The position numbers were made by a program, and so were the translations under genes. From Streptomyces sp. NBC_00569 (GTDB lineage Bacteria; Actinomycetota; Actinomycetes; Streptomycetales; Streptomycetaceae), in NCBI RefSeq assembly GCF_036345255.1, contig NZ_CP107783.1, positions 1,736,001-1,800,000 of the forward strand: 64,000 nucleotides of DNA. Reading direction: 5' to 3'. This document shows, piece after piece, positions 17,516 to 25,750 of the stretch. Numbering within the stretch: the stretch's first letter is position 1; every line of letters starts with the position of its first letter. The notes below the pieces were generated by a model that was not told the DNA's origin, ran no database searches, and saw only the letters and a program-made list of their open reading frames with translations.

Positions 17516-17840
17516 GTGTACGGCCTGGCCGCGACGGACAACCTGCTGTCCGCAGCGGGACTGGACGCCGGAGTTACCGCACCCGCCAACCACGGCCTGC
17601 AGATCCACAAGGGCAGCGCCAACTCGCTCGATGCCCTGCGCAAGGAATGGATCCACGCCGTCGACGCGGAAGTGACAGCCATCCGCGACCAGTTCACCCT
17701 GGCAATCGACGTCCAGCCGACCGAGGTCACCGATCAGCTGACCGACCATCTTGCCCAGGACGGGGAGCAGCTCGGGGAGTCAGAGCGCTCCCATCCGCGA
17801 GCGCATCGCCCAACCGGAGAACCAGACGCGCCAAGAGACC
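17516..17840 (+). pseudogene. unrecognised gene truncated by an IS630-type remnant
   Basis: From GTG at 17516 the codons have strongly GC-rich third positions. The protein (GLDAGVTAPANHGLQIHKGS, then EWIHAVDAEVTAIRDQFTLA) looks real and helical. Around 17790 the sense shifts to another frame reading RERIAQPENQTRQETIAQLE, and the sequence then runs into an IS630-type transposase piece on the opposite strand. I do not recognise the family. Confidence 0.45.
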
Positions 17841-17844
17841 ATCG

Positions 17845-18110
17845 CCCAGCTTGAGGGAGTCGAAGCCGTCGGTGTCGAAGTTGTGGATCACGTCGCGGAC
17901 CGGTCGGGGCTGGTGAATGTCACCCCGGCGATCTTTGCCACGAACATGCCCTGCGCGGACAGCAGCACCATCTGTGCCCGCCGCCAGGTCACCACCGAAC
18001 CGGTGCCTCTACGAATGATCCGCAGCAGGCGCTGCCCCTCGTTGCCATCGATCTCGCGAACGCGTACCCGCTCTGCCGTCCGCACATGATCAAGTTCAAT
18101 GCGCGGATGG
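17845..18110 (-). pseudogene. IS630-family transposase N-terminal fragment
   Basis: The minus strand reads VREIDGNEGQRLLRIIRRGT and WRRAQMVLLSAQGM, matching the N-terminal helix-turn-helix of the IS630-type transposase at 62704-63825 (RLTDQEGQRLQQIVRRG). After FTSPD a frameshift leads into RDVIHNFDTDGFDSL. The catalytic domain is missing. Confidence 0.65.
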
Positions 18111-18950
18111 CAGAACGGGTATCCGGGGCGGCGCGTAGTGGCGCAAGTAGTCACACGCCTGAGGCTCGAGTCCGGACAGGTCATTGCCGTTGAGGGCGTG
18201 CCAGAGGCGGTTCTCGATCCAGAACCGATGGGCAAACTCCTCGAACGAAGGTGCACACCAGAGGATTGCGGCTCTTTGCTCCTCCGGGTCGTCGAGATCG
18301 ATCTCCGTCGCTTCCCCGTCGCGCCGTGCCTCGTACTCGCATTCGTAGTCGAGATAGGAGTGCACCACGAACACCTCACCCGAAGGACGGAGGTAGAGGT
18401 ACCAGATGACGCAATCCTGTTGATCCCGCAGGAATCGCACGAGGAAGGCACCAGGCTCGACCGGACTGGGCAAGGGCTCTGAGATATCGGTCCAGCAGCA
18501 GGTCACCGAGACCTCATCCAGTGAGTAGTGCAGCTTCGAGTCCGCCTGGAAGGTGACGAAGTCCCGAGGCAGCGTCAAGCCCTTGGCCGCAAGGTTCTCT
18601 ACCAAGCGATCGAGTGCCGTGATCTGTTCGGGAACAGGTTCGCCGGTACCACCGAGCCATTGAAAAGCGCCCGTGAACTCGGTGGAGTCGAGAGGTGGCA
18701 GGCTCTCGCAGGGGTAGTACTCATAGGTGTAGCGGCAGGGTCGGTATTCGCCGAGGTCGGTGGCACACCACGCAGAGTCGAAGCCGGTCGAGGACAATTC
18801 AGACCCTGATCGTTCGCCAGGCATCGGCCCCCCATTGATCGCCATGAGCGGAGTTGCTGGCGCCAGCATCGCACTGCCCACTGACACTCCCTGCGACGGG
18901 TGGACCAGCTCGCTCTCCCCGGTGAGGGCGAACGATGCCTGATGTGGCAC
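18096..18950 (-). CDS. hypothetical protein
   Basis: Up to 284 residues; I do not recognise a named family. The protein is acidic and rich in aromatic residues, with WCATDLGEYRPCRYTYEYYP near the N-terminus and SFEEFAHRFWIENRLWHALN near the C-terminus. The latter resembles the C-terminal part of SUKH/SMI1-like bacterial proteins often linked to toxin immunity, but I would not rely on this. The start is uncertain: the GTG at 18950 overlaps the stop of the lipoprotein gene, and ATG at 18824 is an alternative. Part of the gene end overlaps the IS630 remnant. Confidence 0.65.
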   Translation of the reverse strand: MPHQASFALTGESELVHPSQGVSVGSAMLAPATPLMAINGGPMPGERSGSELSSTGFDSAWCATDLGEYRPCRYTYEYYPCESLPPLDSTEFTGAFQWLGGTGEPVPEQITALDRLVENLAAKGLTLPRDFVTFQADSKLHYSLDEVSVTCCWTDISEPLPSPVEPGAFLVRFLRDQQDCVIWYLYLRPSGEVFVVHSYLDYECEYEARRDGEATEIDLDDPEEQRAAILWCAPSFEEFAHRFWIENRLWHALNGNDLSGLEPQACDYLRHYAPPRIPVLPSAH

Positions 18951-19687
18951 TAGTAGTTGCCGGACATGCCCTTCTTCAACGCGGCGAGCTCAGGCCCGGT
19001 CTCCATCGCAGGAGCCTTCCACTGGAAGGACTGGCCAGCGCCGTCGACATAGACGAGCGTCCCGCCCTGCTGCTCCTTGCTGATGTCGAACGCAATCGTG
19101 CGCCACGCCCACGAACCAGCCTGTACCTTGCCGCCACCGGTGAAGCCCTGCGGAGTGATGTTGGACGCTTCGTTCTCGCCCTCGTCCAGGGCCTGGCCGT
19201 CGGGAGCGATCCACTGCCAGCCGCCGCCACCAGCAGGCGCGGACTCCGCTGCTGCCGAATTGCCGACGGTTTTGTCCTTGACCGTGATGATGGCGAACAG
19301 TCCATTCACCGACGTGCTTCCCATCGCCTTCGACTGGTAGGTGATCGTCGTCGGCGTCACCTCGAGCGTGCCACCGCCCGTATCGAAGTCCTGATCGCCG
19401 GTGGTTTCGGCCGGCTTCCCCCAAGCCAGCTTGCCCGTGCCGGCCTTACCGTCCCCGCCGGTGCCGATGCCTTGCTCTGCGCCGGCAGTGTCACCTCCGG
19501 CGGGCTGCTCGTCAGAGCAGTGCGCCATCCAGTCGGCTTGGCTCAGGTTCTCGTCGGCGCAGTCGACCTTCTTCGTCGACGTCTTGTCAGCAGCCGGCTT
19601 GTCATCGGCCTGGTCGTCGCTGCCGCCACACGCGGTCAGAGCAGCCAGAAGCACCGCGGCGATGGCCGTAGCAGCACGAACGCGCAT
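18950..19687 (-). CDS. putative secreted lipoprotein
   Basis: 245 residues. The signal peptide MRVRAATAIAAVLLAALTAC ends in a lipobox (LTAC) with Cys20 as the lipidated residue. A low-complexity linker (GGSDDQADDKPAADK) is followed by a beta-rich domain resembling DUF4352-type immunoglobulin-like extracytoplasmic domains (GTLEVTPTTITYQ, then GSWAWRTIAFDISKEQQGG). GGGGGA-like bases precede ATG 19687. The function is unknown. It is co-directional with, and overlaps by one base, the gene at 18096-18950, which suggests co-expression. Confidence 0.8.
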   Translation of the reverse strand: MRVRAATAIAAVLLAALTACGGSDDQADDKPAADKTSTKKVDCADENLSQADWMAHCSDEQPAGGDTAGAEQGIGTGGDGKAGTGKLAWGKPAETTGDQDFDTGGGTLEVTPTTITYQSKAMGSTSVNGLFAIITVKDKTVGNSAAAESAPAGGGGWQWIAPDGQALDEGENEASNITPQGFTGGGKVQAGSWAWRTIAFDISKEQQGGTLVYVDGAGQSFQWKAPAMETGPELAALKKGMSGNY

Positions 19688-19892
19688 GAATTCCCCCACA
19701 GTTGAGCTATCCGGAACACAGTAGGGCACATGTGGGAGAAATGTGAATTCCGCGGTGCTCGCAGTACGGCGTCACGGCCGTCACCGGGGCGTGACGCGGG
19801 CGAAGTGCTGTCACCGGAGCCCCGTGGTCAGCGGTGATCTGTAGCCTCGGGCGAAGTGAGGCGACCGGCCTCCATCCGCACATGGAGCCAAT

Positions 19893-20318
19893 ATGACGCA
19901 CCCTGACCCACAACAACCGTCCGACGCCGACCAGGACCCTGTCCTCATCGTCGAGCCGGTGCACGACTACTACCTCCACGTTCTCCTGAGGATGCTGGAG
20001 GCTGATGGCGACAACAGCATCAGCATGGCCTTCAACGTGAACGGCGGCCTCGTCTACGGGCAAATGATCAGCCGTGACTCCTGGGAGAAGCGCTGGATCG
20101 AGGAGGTCGGCGCCGCGAGCACCTTCGCAGGGCAGGTACTCAAGGAGGTCTCGCGGCTCAGAGGCGAGAGCGAGGACAGCGACAAGAAGAGCTTGCCGCG
20201 GTTCGTCCACTTGAAGGATGCCGTGTTCGTGAGCGGTAGCACTCGACAGTCTTTGGGGCTCTGGCGCGGACCGCTGGCCCAGATAGCCGGCTGGTCGAAC
20301 ACTACGCCCGCCGCGTGA
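19893..20318 (+). CDS. hypothetical protein, GvpU-like
   Basis: 141 residues. The central part (HVLLRMLEADGDNSISMAFN then VNGGLVYGQMISRDSWEKRW) and the end (HLKDAVFVSGSTRQSLGLWR) resemble gas-vesicle accessory protein GvpU as I recall that family. No other gvp gene is nearby, so a role in gas vesicles is not supported by context. The gene is followed by a hairpin terminator shared with a convergent small gene. Confidence 0.6.
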   Translation: MTHPDPQQPSDADQDPVLIVEPVHDYYLHVLLRMLEADGDNSISMAFNVNGGLVYGQMISRDSWEKRWIEEVGAASTFAGQVLKEVSRLRGESEDSDKKSLPRFVHLKDAVFVSGSTRQSLGLWRGPLAQIAGWSNTTPAA

Positions 20319-20379
20319 CCCCCTCCCCTTGAAGCCATCTGCGGCGCTGTCCGGCGCCGGGCCGCCGACCACTTGGCGA

Positions 20380-20419
20380 CGCCCCCGCTTCCTGGCCAAC
20401 CGGCAGGGAAGCGGGGGCG
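20380..20419. terminator. bidirectional hairpin terminator
   Basis: CGCCCCCGCTTCC at 20380-20392 pairs with GGAAGCGGGGGCG at 20407-20419, a perfect 13-bp stem between the convergent genes ending at 20318 and 20436. Confidence 0.75.
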
Positions 20420-20435
20420 ATTCGTCGAGAGAGCA

Positions 20436-20597
20436 TCAGTGCGCAGCGCAGACGCAGAACGAACCTCTGCACATGGAGCAGCGTGGACGTCCGATGCAGC
20501 GGCACGACTGTCCGCAGTCGATGGGTTCGGTGTGATGCGCGACGGCCGCGGCGTCGCTCTCGTCGTACTCCCCGCGGCAGACGGCGCACGTCGTCAT
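20436..20597 (-). CDS. small cysteine-rich protein
   Basis: 53 residues from ATG at 20597, with nine cysteines arranged as CAVC, CGQSCRC, CSMC and CVC, plus two adjacent histidines. This resembles a zinc-ribbon or treble-clef metal-binding fold. I do not recognise a family. No clear ribosome-binding site is seen and the upstream frame stays open, so the start could be earlier. Its own terminator at 20380-20419 supports it being a gene. Confidence 0.5.
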   Translation of the reverse strand: MTTCAVCRGEYDESDAAAVAHHTEPIDCGQSCRCIGRPRCSMCRGSFCVCAAH

Positions 20598-20719
20598 GGC
20601 GCGAATGTGCCGGAGAAGGGCGGCCGTGGTCGGTAGCGAACGTGTCCAGGTCACTCCGGGTGTGGCGGCGGTTTGACAGCGGCGGCGCTGGTCAAAGCGC
20701 GCCGTGAGGACGGTCCAAT

Positions 20720-20737
20720 CGCGAGTGATCACTCGCG
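20720..20737. promoter_or_regulatory. 18-bp perfect palindrome
   Basis: CGCGAGTGATCACTCGCG is a perfect palindrome in the gap upstream of the small Cys-rich gene (minus strand). The position fits an operator for that gene. Confidence 0.45.
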
Positions 20738-20882
20738 CGGTCGGACGTGGACGTCAAAGGTTTCCCACACTGCGGCCGTACTGCCCGCTCTGTGCCCCCG
20801 ATTCCCCGTGAGTCCCCGCCCGTTCTGGCACGAGAGTGGCACAACCCGCGGGCCGCGACATATCTGCGCCTTTCTCTAGATC

Positions 20883-21020
20883 ATGGACGACTCAGAGGCC
20901 TGTCGCGCAGCACTCAGAACGCGTGCGGCGGCCATGCTGAGCAGCGATGCTTCACCGTACGAACCGGCGTCGGAGATCCTGGGCCTCGCTACTGACCTTG
21001 ATTGCGTGATGTCGATCTGA
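20883..21020 (+). CDS. possible small hypothetical protein
   Basis: A 45-residue frame from ATG 20883 (MDDSEACRAALRTRAAAMLS, then SSDASPYEPASEILGLATDL). It has an amphipathic helical look but no ribosome-binding site, and its codon bias is only moderate. It may be the start of a lost gene rather than a functional one. Confidence 0.3.
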   Translation: MDDSEACRAALRTRAAAMLSSDASPYEPASEILGLATDLDCVMSI

Positions 21021-21109
21021 GCGGTCAGTGTCTCCCCTCCCCCGGCGCCGAACTACCGTGGCCGCGAACCGAGATCGACAGGATGATTTGCGTCCACAAG
21101 ACTGGACGG

Positions 21110-21799
21110 ATGATGAGAGGTTCTTTCGCATCCGGGGATGTTCAGGCCGTTCTTTTCGACTCGGGCGGCGTGCTGATGCGTCCGATCGGCGGCCGGTGGA
21201 ACCCACGAGCGGACTTCGAGGAGACCGTCCTGGCTCACGACCCGTCGATCAGGCCTGACCGGTTCGCGGCCGCCATCGCTGCGGGAGATCAGTTCTTCGC
21301 GACCTTGTCCTCGACCCCTGACTACGACGATTACCACCGTGTAGTGCTGCGCAGCCTCGGGGTGGAACCCACCCCACAACTCTTGGCTGACCTGTGCCGC
21401 GAGGTCCCTCCCGCCAGCGTGCTGGAGACGTACGCGGAGGTCATCGAAACCCTGGAGGAACTGGACCGGCGTGGCGTGCGGATGGCCGTGGTCTCGGACG
21501 CCTGGCCCGACCTGCCCGACCTCCACGCCGGACTGAGCATCCACCACTTCTTCGAGGCATACACGATCTCCGCCGAAGTCGGCTGCAACAAGCCGGATCC
21601 GCGCATGTACCACCACGCCAGCACCGCGCTCGGCCTCGCACCCGCGCAATGCCTGTTCATCGACGATGATCCCAGCCTGGTCGCCGCAGCCATTGAACTC
21701 GGTTATGAGGGGCGCACGATCTGCCGGGACTCCTCGCCCCCGGCCCTTCCTGGCGTCCCCTCCATCGCTTCTCTGACGGAGCTGCTGAAACTCTTCTGA
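21110..21799 (+). CDS. HAD-family hydrolase
   Basis: 229 residues. Motif I is AVLFDSGGVL, where the nucleophilic Asp is present but the second Asp of the usual DxD is replaced by Gly, as in some HAD members. Motif II is MAVVSDAW, the motif III Lys is in CNKPDPRMY, and motif IV is LFIDDDPS. It is probably a phosphatase or phosphoglycolate-phosphatase-like enzyme of unknown substrate. ATG 21110 was chosen; upstream in-frame starts at 21083 and 21002 are possible. No operon partner is evident. Confidence 0.85.
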   Translation: MMRGSFASGDVQAVLFDSGGVLMRPIGGRWNPRADFEETVLAHDPSIRPDRFAAAIAAGDQFFATLSSTPDYDDYHRVVLRSLGVEPTPQLLADLCREVPPASVLETYAEVIETLEELDRRGVRMAVVSDAWPDLPDLHAGLSIHHFFEAYTISAEVGCNKPDPRMYHHASTALGLAPAQCLFIDDDPSLVAAAIELGYEGRTICRDSSPPALPGVPSIASLTELLKLF

Positions 21800-21810
21800 C
21801 GAGGCACCGC

Positions 21811-21990
21811 TCACACGTCCAGGATCAGGTCAGTGTCGGCGAGCCAGCCGAGGATGGCCTCCGGTCGGTACTGCAGCATCTTGAGCTTGCGCTTCACAGC
21901 GCGAATGACCTGGGTGAGGTCGGCCGCGGCGAGTTTGCCGATGTCTAGCGCGAGATCGGCAAACTCGCCGCCGGCCTTGCCCAACCAAGC
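21811..21990 (-). pseudogene. C-terminal gene remnant, unrecognised
   Basis: The minus strand carries about 58 codons with good third-position GC, reading GKAGGEFADLALDIGKLAAA then DLTQVIRAVKRKLKMLQYRP and a stop at 21811. The upstream part is lost where an unrelated plus-strand piece (SRLSGLARQGVLAQPG, about 21990-22141) begins. Both look like ends of separate truncated genes. Confidence 0.45.
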
Positions 21991-22150
21991 AGCCGTTCCG
22001 GGCCCGCGAACTCCACGGGCTCCTCGGCCTGCCCACCGACGAGGCCACCGTGCACGTCACCCGCTCCCGCCTCAGCGGGCTGGCCCGTCAAGGCGTCCTC
22101 GCCCAACCCGGATCACCAGCAACGGATGTAACGCCCTCTTAGATGTTGTC

Positions 22151-22215
22151 TCACGTGGCAAATTTCGCAAGCTTCTTGTAGCGAGTCAGGGCGGCGGCCA
22201 TGGCCAGGCCCCGTC
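22151..22215 (-). pseudogene. IS5-family transposase 3' end
   Basis: The minus strand reads LAMAAALTRYKKLAKFAT and then a stop, matching the C-terminus of IS5-type transposases (compare LGLAAALCCYKRYARLTT at 25738). The terminal bases GTCTCACGTGGC resemble the inverted-repeat region of such elements. Confidence 0.5.
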
Positions 22216-22283
22216 TCTGCCAGTCGTTGCGGACCACGTACGGATCTTGAGAGCACGAGCAGCCCATGGCAGGCTCATGCCGC

Positions 22284-22868
22284 ATGATCGATGATTTCGC
22301 GAAAGGCAACCTGCACGGGAGACTGCGGCGGGACCGCAAGGCGCTGCTGTGGAAACTCGACGGCTTGTCCGAGTACGACGCCCGCCGACCTTTGACAGCG
22401 ACCGGGACCAACCTCCTCGGCCTGGTCAAACACGTGGCCACCGTCGAGGCCAGGTACTTCGGCGAGGTCTTCGACCGCCCTTCCCCGGAACCGCTGCCCC
22501 GGTGGCAGGACTCCGACGGCAGCGACCTGTGGGCGACCGAGGACGAGACCCGCGACCAGATCATCGGGTTCTGCCGGCGCACGTGGGAACACTCGGACGC
22601 GACGATCAACGCGCTTCCCCTCGATGCCCCCGGCCACGTGCCGTGGTGGCCGGAGCCTTATCCCAACACGAACCTGTTCGCCATCATGGTCCACATCCTC
22701 AGCGAGTCCACCCGGCATACCGGGCACGCCGACATCCTGCGCGAAGGCCTCGACGGCCGGACCGGGTTGCGCGCCGAACACGAGAAGCCGATCGACGAGG
22801 AAGCCCGTGCAGCCCACTGCGCGAAGATCGAGCAGGCCGCCAGGTCGGCCGCACCGATCAAGACGTAG
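22284..22868 (+). CDS. DinB/DUF664 family protein
   Basis: 194 residues. DinB-like four-helix-bundle features are visible: LLGLVKHVATVEARYFGEVF with the first metal-binding His, and IMVHILSESTRHTGHADILR with the two C-terminal His positions. The family includes thiol-dependent, possibly mycothiol- or bacillithiol-linked, metal enzymes. ATG 22284 was chosen, with further ATGs at 22266 and 22275. A second DUF664 gene lies at 44926-45423. Confidence 0.85.
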   Translation: MIDDFAKGNLHGRLRRDRKALLWKLDGLSEYDARRPLTATGTNLLGLVKHVATVEARYFGEVFDRPSPEPLPRWQDSDGSDLWATEDETRDQIIGFCRRTWEHSDATINALPLDAPGHVPWWPEPYPNTNLFAIMVHILSESTRHTGHADILREGLDGRTGLRAEHEKPIDEEARAAHCAKIEQAARSAAPIKT

Positions 22869-22914
22869 AGGCTGTCACGCGTGACGTGATGTTCCTGCGG
22901 CACGGTGCCAGTCG

Positions 22915-23205
22915 TGGGTGCTGATCTATCGAAGCATCTGGTTCGTGATGAACTCTGGGAGCCGACCGCCCCGTTGCTGCCGTCGTTCGCTGCTCGTCCG
23001 CAAGGTGGTGGGATCGCTCCGTGTGACGAGCGGGCCGTGCTCACGGCAGTGGTGTACGCGCTGACCAGCGGCTGTGCTGGCGGCATCTGCCGCCGACGTT
23101 CGTCACGTCGCCCGCCACCGCGCATCGCCGCTTCACGGTAGGGACCGAGGCCGGCCTGTGGCGTCTGCTGCACCGGGCGGTGCTGGACGAACTCGCACAC
23201 CGATG
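22915..23205 (+). pseudogene. IS5-family transposase N-terminal part, frameshifted
   Basis: The plus strand reads LWEPTAPLLPSFAARPQGGG, then AVLTAVVYALTSGCA, and after frame changes LWRLLHRAVLDELAHR and a stop. These blocks match the first half of IS5-type transposases. The catalytic second half is absent. Confidence 0.65.
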
Positions 23206-23263
23206 AGTTTCCCGCGGCGCGCCGGTCTGCACGCGTGAGACCGATTCACGGAAGGCTGGCGCC

Positions 23264-23827
23264 ATGCGGAAACTGATCTACGGCATGAACCTGAGCCTGG
23301 ACGGCTACATCGCCGCGCCCGGCGACGACATCGGCTGGAGCGTGCCGAGCGACGAGCTGTTCCAGTTTTGGTCCGACCAGTTGCAGGCGACCGACCTGTC
23401 GCTGTACGGGGGCAAGTTGTGGCAGACGATGAGCTCCTACTGGCCGGACGCCGATCAGCAGGCCAACGCCGCCCCGGCGGAGATCGAGTTCGCGCGCCGC
23501 TGGCGGGATATGTCGAAGGTGGTGTTCTCCTCGACGATCGACAAGGTCGACTGGAACACCCGCCTGGTCACCGGTGACGCGGTCGCCGAGATCACCCGGC
23601 TCAAGGCCGAGGACGGCGGCCCGATGGACATCGGCGGCGCGACGCTCGCCGGGGCTGCCATGCGGGCCGGGCTGATTGACGAGTACGTGCTGGCCACCGC
23701 GCCGGTCCTGGTGGGCGGCGGCACGCCGTTCTTCAGCGCGCTGGACAGCTGGGTGAACCTGAACCTGGTGGAGACGCGGACGTTTCCCTGCGGCGTGATC
23801 CTGACCAGGTACGAGACGAGGCGCTGA
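23264..23827 (+). CDS. dihydrofolate reductase / RibD C-terminal family protein
   Basis: 187 residues with the family start KLIYGMNLSLDGYIAAPGDD and the later motifs SLYGGKLWQTM, KVVFSSTID and MDIGGATLAGAAMRAGLIDE, ending VLVGGGTPFF. These reductases share the DHFR fold and use NADPH. The substrate of stand-alone actinobacterial members is generally unknown. No strong ribosome-binding site is seen before the ATG. It abuts the remnant of a tnsA-like gene on the opposite strand. Confidence 0.85.
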   Translation: MRKLIYGMNLSLDGYIAAPGDDIGWSVPSDELFQFWSDQLQATDLSLYGGKLWQTMSSYWPDADQQANAAPAEIEFARRWRDMSKVVFSSTIDKVDWNTRLVTGDAVAEITRLKAEDGGPMDIGGATLAGAAMRAGLIDEYVLATAPVLVGGGTPFFSALDSWVNLNLVETRTFPCGVILTRYETRR

Positions 23828-23837
23828 GCGCCCGTCA

Positions 23838-24711
23838 CGCGACTCGACCCCTGCCGGGCACGCGAACGTGAAGGACACCACCGGGTCGGGCAGCCGTCGA
23901 TGCTGCTTGACATCCACCACCTCCGGGCGGTTCTCGGTGAGCAGTGAGTAGTCCGGGATGTGCTTGCGGACCTGGCCTTTGACCTCGACCTTCAATGGAA
24001 GCGGCTGGGCCACGACGCCATGCACCAAGGGATCGAAATCGGCGAACAACAGCCGCCCGAGCTCCAGACGCGACTCGACTTCGAGGCCGAACTCAAGCAG
24101 TTCAACGGCGAGCAGGACCATGTCCATCTGCTCGTGCACTATCCGCCCAAGGTCCAGCTCTCCAAACTGGTCAACTCCCTCAAGGGCGTCAGCTCCCGCA
24201 GGCTTCGCCAGGAATACGACAGCCACGTCCGCCGCTACCTGTGGGGTGGACACTTCTGGTCCGGCTCTTACTTCGCCGGATCCTGCGGCGGCGCACCGCT
24301 GACCGTCGTCAAGCAGTACATCGAAAACCAGCAGCGCCCCACCGGCTGAGGACAACACTGCGGACCCGTGCGAACGTGCGGGTCAGAGCAGCCCTGAGAT
24401 GGCCTTCACCCCCGCCGTAAACGGCGGAGCACTGGCCAAGATCAAAGGTAGATCAAGGGATCCTGCGTAGTCGCCGTCCATTAGGTGCCGGGGTAGTGCT
24501 TCTGCCCCTCGCACCAGCGGAGCGTCCGCCGCGGGGCAGCCGAGAAAAGAAGATCAACCGATACCGTCAACCAAGCCTGTTTTTCCGCGACTTCACCGCA
24601 ACGACGTCGAGCGCTGACTATGACCGTGCCGCCACCCATGGCGTACCCCCAGCTCAGGCGTCGTACGAGAACCACGCTGCTGAGAAGCTGCCCCTGAGCG
24701 GCCCAGCTCAC
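23838..24711 (-). pseudogene. TnsA-like transposase endonuclease, interrupted
   Basis: On the minus strand, 24711-24455 encodes the N-terminal part (VAEKQAWLTVSVDLLFSAAP, then RTLRWCEGQKHYPGT). After the IS200-type insert the reading resumes at 24075 with ESRLELGRLLFADFD, then KHIPDYSLLTENRPEVVDVK and PDPVVSFTFAC. The catalytic HIPDY...VVDVK block is typical of the small TnsA-like endonuclease found with actinobacterial Mu/Tn7-like transposases. The C-terminal end is lost next to 23827, and a stop codon has replaced the residue after YPGT. No TnsB or TnsC partner is seen in the window. Confidence 0.65.
24076..24454 (+). mobile_element. 5'-truncated IS200/IS605-type copy (tnpA 3' part)
   Basis: As far as I can read, 379 bases are identical to 38153-38531, the distal part of the complete element. 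It carries the HUH motif (DHVHLLVHY), the catalytic Tyr region (VKQYIENQ) and the element end with the CCGCCG-TAAA-CGGCGG hairpin. The first part of tnpA is missing, so it cannot encode an active transposase. It sits inside the tnsA-like gene. Confidence 0.8.
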
Positions 24712-24879
24712 GAACTACCCACTCCAACGACTCAATGACTTGACCAGGCGATCTCACGTGCATGGCCACTGGGCCAATACTTGGTCACCGGCCATGCGAT
24801 GCGGCCACGAAATTTGAGCGCCTACAGCCACGTGAGACACGCTCCTATGTCATCAGCCATCAATTGAGATGACGTCTTA

Positions 24880-25747
24880 GACGGTGTCCTATGTGGTGAG
24901 TCGGGGTATTGGTTCTCAACATGGGTCAGGGGACGTGGAGTTGGATTGTTCCGGACGGGTTGTGGGAGATTGCGAAGCCGTTGATCCCGCCGTCCAGAGT
25001 GCGGCCGCAGGGTGGCGGGACGCAGGACACGCCTGATGAGACGCTGTTCGCGGCGATCATCTATGTGCTGGTCAGTGGGTGTGCCTGGCGGGCGTTGCCG
25101 CCGTGCTTCGGGATATCCAAGTCGACGGCCCACCGCAGATTCCTGATCTGGTCACGAGCCGGTGTGTGGGGCCGGCTGCACGAGGAGATCCTGCACCGAC
25201 TGGATGACGCTGGCTTGCTCGACCTCTCCCGCGCAGTCCTCGACTCCGCACATGTCAGGGCCAAAAAAGGGGCGAACTCACAGGCCCGAGCCCCGTGGAT
25301 CGAGGCAAGCCGGGCTCCAAGATGCACGTCCTGTCGGACGCAAACGGACTGCCCCTCCTCGTCGGCCTCTCAGCCGCGAACACCCACGACAGCCTCGCGC
25401 TGAGGCCCATGATCATGGGTCACCAAACGAGACACGACCCTCACCGCGGCCGGTACTTCAAACCCCAGCGTCTCCACGCCGACAAAGCCTACGATGTGCC
25501 CCACCTGCGTAAATGGTTATGGGGCAAGCACATCGGCGTGCGTATCGCCCGCAAGGGGATCGAGTCCAGCGAACGACTCGGCCGCCGCAGATGGGTCATC
25601 GAGCGAACCATGTCGTGGCTGTCGGGCTACCGACGACTCAGCCCACGCTACGAACGCCACCCACGCAACTACCTGGCCTTCCTCGGCCTCGCCGCAGCCC
25701 TGTGCTGCTACAAGCGATACGCCCGACTCACCACATAGGACACCGTC
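24880..25747 (+). mobile_element. complete IS5-family insertion sequence
   Basis: An 868-bp element with perfect 26-bp inverted repeats (starting GACGGTGTCCTATG) at 24880-24905 and 25722-25747. It is flanked by the 3-bp target duplication TTA (24877-24879 and 25748-25750), which fits the YTNA preference of the IS427 group. Its right flank is directly joined to an IS630-type element. Confidence 0.9.
24921..25738 (+). CDS. IS5-family transposase, two frames joined by -1 frameshift
   Basis: The first frame runs from ATG 24921 and includes WIVPDGLWEIAKPLIPPSRV and VLVSGCAWRALPP, then VLDSAHVRAKKG. The second frame ends at 25738 and carries GKPGSKMHVLSDANGLPLLV and the Glu block RRRWVIERTMSWLSGYRRL. 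A slippery run of six A and four G (25263-25272) sits exactly where the frames must join, giving KKGGELTGPSPVDRGKPG after -1 slippage. This arrangement is standard for the IS427 group, so the gene is probably functional. Confidence 0.88.
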
Positions 25748-25750
25748 TTA

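Noticed and set aside
14977..17730. A very long minus-strand frame opposite the SpoIIE gene
   Set aside because: It mirrors the codon periodicity of the real plus-strand gene, has no domain, and is a common artefact of high-GC DNA. The same applies to 41735-43729 on the plus strand, 7970-9142 and 9221-10099 on the plus strand, and 23246-24358 on the minus strand outside the TnsA-like part.
19893..20318. A gas-vesicle gene cluster
   Set aside because: Only one GvpU-like gene is seen; structural gvpA and other accessory genes are missing in the window.
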